Assembly (NCBI GenBank): GCA_010028775.1
Contig: RHAF01000018.1
Location: 1-18,660 of the forward strand
DNA from: Verrucomicrobiota bacterium
GTDB taxonomy: Bacteria > Verrucomicrobiota > Verrucomicrobiia > Methylacidiphilales > Verrucolacustridaceae
DNA length: 18,660 bases
Direction of reading: 5' to 3'
This document shows, piece after piece, positions 13,775 through 18,660 of the stretch (positions within the stretch are counted from its first letter, which is position 1; each line of letters begins with the position of its first letter). The translations under genes and the position numbers were made by a program. A model generated the notes under the pieces. It searched no databases and was not told the DNA's origin. It saw nothing but the letters and a program-made list of their open reading frames with translations.

Positions 13775-14813
13775 AGCCGGGTCCCGACTCCGCTTTCGTC
13801 GGGGGTTGGGAGAGGAGGTCAAGGGCCTTGCCGGCGGCCAAGTGGACTTGGCGGGGGGCCGTGGGATCGGCGTAGACCTTTTTGAGGAGGGCGGACGATT
13901 CCCTGTCCTGCAACAGACCCAGAGCGATGAGGGCCACGACCCGCACCTCGGAATCCGCATCGGAGGTGGCGGTTCGAAGGGCAGGCAAAACGCGGGGATC
14001 GCGGACACGGGCGGCTGACTTCACCGCCTCGGCCCGCTCAATCCCCATGGGGTTGGCGATTTCCGCGAGAAGAATTTCGATCCCCCGACCATCGTTGAGG
14101 CGGGCCAAGGCGAGAGCAGCCACAACCTGGGTGGTGCGATCGGACGAGGAGAGGGCGGGAAGATAGGCTTCGGGTCGGGCCTGGCCGGCCAGTTCCAAGA
14201 GGGAGCGACGGGCGAATCGCCGGACGTAGGAATCGTGATCGGCCAGCAGGACAAAGAGGTCGGGCAGGGTTTGGGGATCTGCACGATTACCCAAAAGGCG
14301 GGCGGCGGCGGCGCGTGTCAACCAGTCGGGATCCCTGGCAGCCTGGCGAAGGAGGGAAAGGGCTTCCGAATTTTGCAGAAGGCGGGTGACCTCGACGGCT
14401 TCTCGCCGGACCGTGGGGTCGGAATCATGGAGAGCCCTCTGAAGAGTTCCGGAAGGGACGACCCCGTGGGGAGGATCGAGGGCCACCGCGCGGAGAGCCG
14501 AGCATCGAACGGCTGGCGAGGGATCGCGAAGGGGGGCCTGATAGGGATGGGCGGAGGGGTGGGTTTGCAGGATCTGCCGGGCCTCGGCCGCCGCCAATTC
14601 GGCTTGGCCGGCCAACAGGTGCAACAACATGCGTTGTTGCCGTAGATCCGGGCTATCAGGAAATTGGCGAAGCCCATTTTCGATCACTACCTGGGCCTCC
14701 TGGATTTTTCCCTGCTCGATCAGCCCGTGGGCTTGACGGGAAAGGCGAAGCTCGGGCCTGGAGCAGGCAGCAAAAGCAAGGATAAGGATCCAGCAGCCGG
14801 GGGCCTTGCGCAT
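13743..14813 (-). CDS. HEAT-repeat/TPR-like putative lipoprotein
   Basis: A 356-residue protein with a short hydrophobic N-terminus ending in the lipobox-like FAAC (Cys17), so it is probably exported and lipid-anchored; Phe at the -3 position makes this less than certain. Residues about 22-85 resemble a TPR-like helical pair (GLIEQGKIQEAQVVIENGLRQ). Residues about 90-340 are tandem HEAT/PBS-lyase-type repeats of about 30 residues, each with patterns such as DPTVRREAVEVTRLL, DSYVRRFARRSLLELA and DSEVRVVALIALGLL. The C-terminal 20 residues are Pro-rich. Such solenoids mediate protein binding; no enzyme activity is expected. Its 3' end overlaps the convergent DUF3276 gene, and its 5' end is divergent from the polyprenyl synthase gene. 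Confidence 0.75.
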   Translation of the reverse strand: MRKAPGCWILILAFAACSRPELRLSRQAHGLIEQGKIQEAQVVIENGLRQFPDSPDLRQQRMLLHLLAGQAELAAAEARQILQTHPSAHPYQAPLRDPSPAVRCSALRAVALDPPHGVVPSGTLQRALHDSDPTVRREAVEVTRLLQNSEALSLLRQAARDPDWLTRAAAARLLGNRADPQTLPDLFVLLADHDSYVRRFARRSLLELAGQARPEAYLPALSSSDRTTQVVAALALARLNDGRGIEILLAEIANPMGIERAEAVKSAARVRDPRVLPALRTATSDADSEVRVVALIALGLLQDRESSALLKKVYADPTAPRQVHLAAGKALDLLSQPPTKAESGPGFSPPAPPARK

Positions 14814-14886
14814 GGGTCAAGATTAAGAGGAAGAGGGGAATTTAGGAAGGACGGAGGATGGATGGCCGGGGGGGAATGGCACCCGT

Positions 14887-14914
14887 TTGACTTCGATCAC
14901 TCCTTTTCTAGTTT
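14887..14914 (+). promoter_or_regulatory. weak promoter candidate for the polyprenyl synthase gene
   Basis: TTGACT (14887-14892; five of six) and TAGTTT (14909-14914) are 16 bases apart, in the 108-base gap between divergent genes. If used, transcription would begin at or next to the ATG at 14922, giving a leaderless message; there is no Shine-Dalgarno sequence before that ATG. The -10 match is poor. A competing in-frame start at 14862 lies upstream of this element. Confidence 0.25.
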
Positions 14915-14921
14915 CGGCACA

Positions 14922-15953
14922 ATGGGAAGCGTGGTCAGCCTGAAAGGTTTGAGGCCCCGGCCGGATTGGATCCGGGCGGATCGGGGCCTGGAGCGGGAGT
15001 TAAAGGAGGTGGAGAAGAGGATTTTGCATCAGGCCACCCTGTTTGATTCCGGGGCGGAGACCTATGTGCGATATGCCCTGGAGGGTGGGGGCAAAAGACT
15101 GCGCCCGGCCTTGGTTTTGCTGGCCGGCCAAGTGGCGGGGGAAAGGAACGATGCGATCCGGGATTTGGCGGTGATTGTGGAGTTGGTCCATGTCGCCTCG
15201 TTAATTCATGACGATGTGTTGGACCGGGCCGAATTGAGGCGCGCCCGGGCGACCTGCAACGCAAAATGGGGAACGGAGCTCTCGGTTTTGCTGGGGGATG
15301 CGCTTTTCGCCCACGGGCTGCAGTTGGCCACCCGACTGGAGGATGCGGAAGTGGCCCGCAGGATTGCGGAGGCCTCTCGAAACCTGTGTGAAGGGGAGAT
15401 TTTACAAACCCAGCGGCGTTTTGACCTGAAAATGACGACGGCGGATTATCTGCATATGGTGGGATTGAAAACCGGCGCTCTTTTCCGGGCGGCGGCCGAA
15501 GTCCCTTTTCTGATTTTTAAGGCGGCGGAGGTGAAAAGGGAGGCGGCCCGATCCTTCGGTCATCATCTGGGGATGGCTTACCAGATTTATGACGACTGCC
15601 TGGATCTTTTTGGAACGGATGAGGAAAGCGGGAAAACACTCGGCACGGACCTGCGCAAGGGGAAATGGACATTGCCGGTTCTTCATGCACTCCAGAGCCT
15701 GCCCAAAGAGGAATCGGAGGCCTTGCGCGGACAGTTGGTCGGGGAAGATCCCGCAATTGGGGGTGTGGCGGACAAGGTGCGGCAAGCAGGTGGCTTGAAG
15801 TTTTCCCTTAGAAAGGCGGTGGATTTGCTTGAAAGGGCGAAGGGGGATTTGCGGGTCTTGGGGGATGGGGAGAAGACGGGTGATTTGATGGCCATGACGG
15901 AACGGTTGACCGATTATCTAAAAACCGCGGACTCCGATCCTGCCCAAGTTTGA
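14922..15953 (+). CDS. long-chain polyprenyl diphosphate synthase (IspB/HepT type)
   Basis: Extends farnesyl or geranylgeranyl diphosphate with isopentenyl units to make the side chain of menaquinone or ubiquinone. The aspartate-rich motifs are complete: the first in LIHDDVLDRAELRR (Asp97, Asp98, Asp101) and the second in YQIYDDCLDLFG (Asp224, Asp225, Asp228). GGGKRLRP precedes them. The residue five before the first DDxxD is alanine, which in characterised enzymes allows products longer than C20. The protein has 343 residues from this ATG. An ATG at 14862, with GGAGG four bases upstream, would add 20 residues that do not look conserved; family N-termini favour 14922, but the ribosome-binding site favours 14862. 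Exact chain length cannot be read from sequence. Confidence 0.88.
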   Translation: MGSVVSLKGLRPRPDWIRADRGLERELKEVEKRILHQATLFDSGAETYVRYALEGGGKRLRPALVLLAGQVAGERNDAIRDLAVIVELVHVASLIHDDVLDRAELRRARATCNAKWGTELSVLLGDALFAHGLQLATRLEDAEVARRIAEASRNLCEGEILQTQRRFDLKMTTADYLHMVGLKTGALFRAAAEVPFLIFKAAEVKREAARSFGHHLGMAYQIYDDCLDLFGTDEESGKTLGTDLRKGKWTLPVLHALQSLPKEESEALRGQLVGEDPAIGGVADKVRQAGGLKFSLRKAVDLLERAKGDLRVLGDGEKTGDLMAMTERLTDYLKTADSDPAQV

Positions 15954-16029
15954 GCCAAAGTCCCTACCTGGGTGGGTAGGAGGTTGATTCGCCTTTTCGG
16001 TTCGGGGGGGGCGGAGTAGCGTTGGATCG

Positions 16030-16644
16030 ATGCCGGCGGATGCCACCAAGGAACTGGATCTGGAGAATGGGCCGACGGATGAGGAGTTGGTGGCTGAAAC
16101 TTTAAAAGGGAATCTAAGCTCGTACGACGAGCTGATCCGGAGGTTCCAGGCCCGGCTTTACGGGGTGATATATCACCTTACCTCCAACCACGACGACACC
16201 AATGACATGCTGATGGAGGTTTTTGACAAGGCTTACCGAAGTTTGCCGACCTTCCGGGGGCAATCCTCCTTCTACACCTGGATCTACCGAATCGCGATCA
16301 ACCGAACTTTTAACTTCTTGGACAAGAGGAAGCGGCGTCAGGGAGCCATGAGTTTGAATGAGATCAACGAGGAAGGGTTGCCGAAGTTTGATTTCCCGGA
16401 TCCAATCCAGAGAAACAACCCATCTAAGTCATCTATGCTCAATGAGTTGCAAAATAAATTGAACGAATCGATGCTTCAGCTGTCGAAGGAGCATCGAACT
16501 GTGGTTACCTTATTTGATATTCAAGGACTTGCACATGCTGAGATCGCCAAGATCATGGGCTGCACGGAGGGGACTGTACGTTCCCGGTTGCACTATGCTC
16601 ACAAGCAGTTGCAAAAATCTCTTGGCATTTATCTTAGAAGGTAA
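16030..16644 (+). CDS. ECF-type RNA polymerase sigma factor (sigma-70 family)
   Basis: Directs RNA polymerase to a specific promoter set, typically in response to envelope stress. Region sigma-2 covers about residues 30-100 (YDELIRRFQARLYGVIYHLT, FRGQSSFYTWIYRIAINRTFNFLDKRKR). A linker follows (about 105-140), then region sigma-4 (about 142-200) with helix-turn-helix LAHAEIAKIMGCTEGTVRSRLHYAHKQL. Regions 1 and 3 are absent, which defines the ECF class; the pattern resembles the RpoE/SigW type. The last third of the gene is visibly more AT-rich than its neighbours. The next gene starts 21 bases on and encodes a single-helix membrane protein, the usual position for an anti-sigma factor. Confidence 0.92.
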   Translation: MPADATKELDLENGPTDEELVAETLKGNLSSYDELIRRFQARLYGVIYHLTSNHDDTNDMLMEVFDKAYRSLPTFRGQSSFYTWIYRIAINRTFNFLDKRKRRQGAMSLNEINEEGLPKFDFPDPIQRNNPSKSSMLNELQNKLNESMLQLSKEHRTVVTLFDIQGLAHAEIAKIMGCTEGTVRSRLHYAHKQLQKSLGIYLRR

Positions 16645-16665
16645 AAGGATATTAGGAGCACATTC

Positions 16666-17130
16666 ATGAGCCAACCCCAAGACTTCACATCCCTGCAAAA
16701 GCTTCTCCAGTTGAAGCGGCTTGAGACGCCGGGGCAGGAATACTTTGATCGTTTCGTCGATGCCTTTCACCGTTACCAAAGGCAGGAAATTCTCCGTGAG
16801 GAGCCTTGGTATGCGAAGGTGGTGGAGGTCTTGTTTGAGCCTTGGGTCGCGGGGATTCCCCGTCTGGCCACGGTTGGAGCCGCCGCCGCCTGCTTGATGG
16901 CCGGGATTGCCCTGATGTTCGGACCCATGGGATCGGGTACAGCCCAGTTGGCTGACGGTAAAGTGGCCCATGCCAAGGGGGTGATCGTGGCTTCCGCTGA
17001 AAAGAACAGTTCTGCGCAGATCCAGCCGGAGCTGATGGACACGGCGGCTGGTGGCGAGGTGACCGAAATCCGGCCCCTCTACGTGAACGGGCATGGTGCG
17101 GTGGCCTATGATTCCCAGCTCGCGTTCTAA
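16666..17130 (+). CDS. putative anti-sigma factor, single-pass membrane protein
   Basis: A 154-residue protein with no domain I can name firmly. The cytoplasmic N-terminal part (about residues 1-60) is helical and charged, with a LKRLETPGQEYFDRF segment. A single transmembrane helix lies at about 64-86 (RLATVGAAAACLMAGIALMFG). The remaining 65 residues would be periplasmic. The size, topology and position right after an ECF sigma gene are those of an anti-sigma factor, but there is no zinc-finger HxxxCxxC motif. The AGGAG ribosome-binding site before the ATG is good. Its last 23 bases overlap the start of the HtrA-like gene. The anti-sigma role is inferred from context. Confidence 0.6.
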   Translation: MSQPQDFTSLQKLLQLKRLETPGQEYFDRFVDAFHRYQRQEILREEPWYAKVVEVLFEPWVAGIPRLATVGAAAACLMAGIALMFGPMGSGTAQLADGKVAHAKGVIVASAEKNSSAQIQPELMDTAAGGEVTEIRPLYVNGHGAVAYDSQLAF

Positions 17131-18253
17131 GCCTTTCTTTCTTGTCCTAAGTCTTCTTGGGGTCGGTCTCCTGGGGCTGGTACTTGGCCGCTATCTTTAT
17201 CTGACTAAACAGAAGACACCATCTTGGGCCGTTGTCTCTCACAGGGATATCCGGACCCCGGCAGGCAACGCCTTTCCTCAGGCCCCCTCCGCCCCGGTCC
17301 AGCCTATGGCCGCCGGATCGGGGGTCTTTGACCGGATCGCTGCCGAAGTCAGCGGGGTTTATGAGCAGGCGGCCCCTGCCGTTGTGCGGGTGCACGCCTC
17401 GGATGGGCCCGAGCAGTTGGCCGGATCGGGATTTTTTATCGACGGTCAAGGGACCATTCTGACCGCCTACGCGGTGGTGGGTCAGGCCGAGGGGGCCTCC
17501 GTTGATGTGAACGGGCGAAGTTTCCCGGCAAAAATCCTGGGGAGGGATCCGCGGAGCGGGGTAGCTGTCCTAAAGATCGATGCTGGCAAAACACCGTTTT
17601 TGGATTTTGGCGAGGGGCTGCGCCTTCGCCCCGCTTCGGCGGTGGTCAGTGTGGCCTTTCCGTATGACCTGAAAGCTGAGCCAACCTTCGGTTTGGTGGC
17701 GGGCTTTGATGTGAAATATCTGACCCGCTTTTTTGCCACAACGCATCTTCGGGCCAATTTGCCGATCAAACCAGGGCAGATCGGCGGTCCTCTTTTGGAC
17801 AGCCATGGGAAAGTGGTCGGGGTTCTGATGCTGGAGATCGACGAGGGTAAAGCCTGTTACGCGCTGCCGATCGAGGCGGCCGGCAAGGTGGCCACGGATA
17901 TCGTCAAGTATGGTGAGCCCAAACACGGTTGGATGGGCGTGGGAGTGATGCCCGATCGCAGCCGGCCGGAGAGGGGAGCCCCGGTCTTTGTCGATCGTCT
18001 CTACAAGGGAACCCCGGCGGAGAGGAGCGGTCTCAAGGCGGGGGACGAGGTGATTTCCATCGGCGGCGCCTTCTTCTCCGTGGTTGGGGAGAAAGTTCCC
18101 GTGAAGGTTCGTCGGGATGGCAAGGAGGAGGTTTTTACCATCATCGTTTCAGCCCGCCCGGACAGTTCCCGAATGGTGGAACCTGCTCCTCTCTTTCCCA
18201 ATCCCAGCGGTGGCCCCGCCAATCAAGGGATGCCGGTCAAAGCAAACCGCTGA
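17108..18253 (+). CDS. membrane-anchored HtrA/DegS-like pseudoprotease with PDZ domain
   Basis: A 381-residue protein with a transmembrane anchor (about residues 9-29), a Pro/Ala-rich linker, a trypsin-like HtrA domain (about 85-270) and one PDZ domain (about 272-350, with YKGTPAERSGLKAGDEVISI). The fold markers are clear: GSGFFID, ILTAYAVV, SGVAVLKID, PGQIGGPLLDSHGKVVGV. All three catalytic positions are lost: LTxxHVV has Ala122, TDLAVLKI has Gly151, and GNSGGP has Ile225. It therefore should not cleave peptides by the HtrA mechanism. The architecture matches DegS, the stress sensor of the RpoE pathway, and it follows an ECF sigma factor and a membrane protein. The ATG at 17108 is chosen; 17093 would add five residues. 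It may act as a peptide-binding sensor or scaffold. Confidence 0.85.
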   Translation: MIPSSRSKPFFLVLSLLGVGLLGLVLGRYLYLTKQKTPSWAVVSHRDIRTPAGNAFPQAPSAPVQPMAAGSGVFDRIAAEVSGVYEQAAPAVVRVHASDGPEQLAGSGFFIDGQGTILTAYAVVGQAEGASVDVNGRSFPAKILGRDPRSGVAVLKIDAGKTPFLDFGEGLRLRPASAVVSVAFPYDLKAEPTFGLVAGFDVKYLTRFFATTHLRANLPIKPGQIGGPLLDSHGKVVGVLMLEIDEGKACYALPIEAAGKVATDIVKYGEPKHGWMGVGVMPDRSRPERGAPVFVDRLYKGTPAERSGLKAGDEVISIGGAFFSVVGEKVPVKVRRDGKEEVFTIIVSARPDSSRMVEPAPLFPNPSGGPANQGMPVKANR

Positions 18254-18262
18254 GTTCCCCCT

Positions 18263-18283
18263 CTTGCCGGCAGACCGGCCAAG
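18263..18283 (+). terminator. weak hairpin after the HtrA-like gene
   Basis: CTTGCCGG (18263-18270) pairs with CCGGCCAAG (18275-18283) with one bulged C and a CAGA loop, 10 bases after the stop. No T run follows; an AAGATTA repeat (18281-18287, 18293-18299) comes next. It could be a pause or rho-dependent site and is a weak intrinsic terminator at best. Confidence 0.25.
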
Positions 18284-18300
18284 ATTAAGGTTAAGATTAC

Positions 18301-18319
18301 GAGGGTTTGAAGTACCCTC
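18301..18319 (+). promoter_or_regulatory. small hairpin just upstream of cbiX start
   Basis: GAGGGT (18301-18306) and ACCCTC (18314-18319) form a perfect 6-bp stem with a 7-base loop, ending five bases before the ATG at 18325. Its position covers the region where a ribosome would bind, and no other Shine-Dalgarno sequence is visible. It could modulate translation, but the short length leaves chance as a real possibility. Confidence 0.25.
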
Positions 18320-18324
18320 CTTGG

Positions 18325-18660
18325 ATGCGTTTCAAGGATACGGCTCTTCTCCTAGCTGGGCATGGTTCCACCAAAAATGCCGACTCCAGCCGATATGCGC
18401 GTGAAACGGCCCATCGGATCAGAGATCGGGGAATTTTTGCCGAAGTGCGGGCGGCTTTTTGGAAAGAGCAACCGTCCTATGCCGAGGCCCTGCAGGGTTT
18501 GAAATCCAGAAAAGTGGTGGTGGTGCCATGGTTCTTGGCCCGAGGTTATTTCACGACCCAGGTATTGGCGCGGGAGTTTGCCGATGTCCCCGGATTTGAT
18601 TGTCAGGTCACCGATCCTTTGGGGGCAAGGCCCGAGATTCTTGTTCACTTGCGGAGGCGG
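18325..18660 (+). CDS. CbiX-type sirohydrochlorin/cobalt chelatase, partial (runs off the window)
   Basis: The first 112 codons of a gene that is open to the last base of the window. The protein begins MRFKDTALLLAGHGSTKNADS, with the metal-binding LLLAGHGS motif (His13) of class II chelatases such as CbiX, SirB and CbiK. A second family-like segment is VVVVPWFLARGYFTTQVL (residues 64-81). Members insert cobalt, nickel or iron into sirohydrochlorin on the way to cobalamin, F430 or siroheme. Metal choice cannot be judged from this part. It is separated by 71 bases from the HtrA-like gene, so it may be a separate unit. Confidence 0.8.
   Translation, partial: MRFKDTALLLAGHGSTKNADSSRYARETAHRIRDRGIFAEVRAAFWKEQPSYAEALQGLKSRKVVVVPWFLARGYFTTQVLAREFADVPGFDCQVTDPLGARPEILVHLRRR

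Noticed and set aside
15963..15980. CCTACC/GGTAGG hairpin after the polyprenyl synthase gene as a terminator
   Set aside because: A 6-bp stem without an adjacent T run; too weak to call.
17108..18253. Active DegP/DegS serine protease
   Set aside because: None of the catalytic His, Asp or Ser is present at the expected motif positions.
1..18660. CRISPR array, prophage, insertion sequence or tRNA
   Set aside because: No regularly spaced repeats, phage or transposase genes, or cloverleaf-forming segments were seen.

Overview
The window reads as GC-rich chromosome (roughly 60% G+C by eye) from a Gram-negative bacterium with an LPS-type outer membrane (bamA, skp/ompH, lpxD). The closest fit is a member of the Verrucomicrobiota or a related PVC-group lineage. 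The reasons are the DUF3276 (PUR-alpha-like) protein, a GH57 branching enzyme paired with a DUF4912 protein, rpsF-ssb-rplI without rpsR between ssb and rplI, and an ECF sigma factor followed by a small single-helix membrane protein. This placement comes from gene content and was not tested by a search. Most genes are core housekeeping genes. I see no insertion sequence, prophage, CRISPR array, tRNA or rRNA.

Layout. (1) 1-358 is noncoding. It holds a possible small RNA ending in a 13-bp perfect-stem terminator, a 10-bp tandem repeat and a good sigma-70-type promoter. (2) 359-3078, + strand, is a tight translation and replication operon: rplY (L25), pth, rpsF (S6), ssb, rplI (L9). (3) 3079-3169 is an AT-rich gap with an inverted repeat. 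(4) 3170-7699, + strand, is an outer-membrane biogenesis operon: bamA, skp/ompH, lpxD. (5) 7712-10517, - strand, is a two-gene operon: a DUF4912 protein and then a GH57 1,4-alpha-glucan branching enzyme, convergent with lpxD. (6) 10518-10636 is a divergent AT-rich promoter region. (7) 10637-13485, + strand, is hisF-trpE-trpG, a mixed histidine/tryptophan cluster coupled by a 4-base overlap. (8) 13547-13774 is the DUF3276 gene with its own promoter. It overlaps tail-to-tail with a HEAT-repeat lipoprotein on the - strand (13743-14813). (9) 14922-15953, + strand, is a long-chain polyprenyl diphosphate synthase. (10) 16030-18253, + strand, is an ECF sigma factor, a one-helix membrane protein and an HtrA/DegS-like protein. 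(11) 18325 to the window end is the start of a CbiX-type sirohydrochlorin chelatase.

The most unusual part is region 10. The HtrA-like protein keeps the N-terminal membrane anchor, the protease fold and the PDZ domain, but all three catalytic-triad positions are replaced (His to Ala, Asp to Gly, Ser to Ile). It is encoded directly downstream of, and overlapping, a putative membrane anti-sigma protein and an ECF sigma factor. This suggests a DegS/RseA/RpoE-like envelope-stress circuit in which the sensor is a pseudoprotease that works by binding and not by cleavage. That function is inference; the residue losses can be read directly.

Shine-Dalgarno sites are uneven. rplY, the DUF3276 gene and the anti-sigma-like gene have clear ones. 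bamA, skp, trpE, ssb and hisF have weak or none, so translational coupling or non-SD initiation is likely at those genes.
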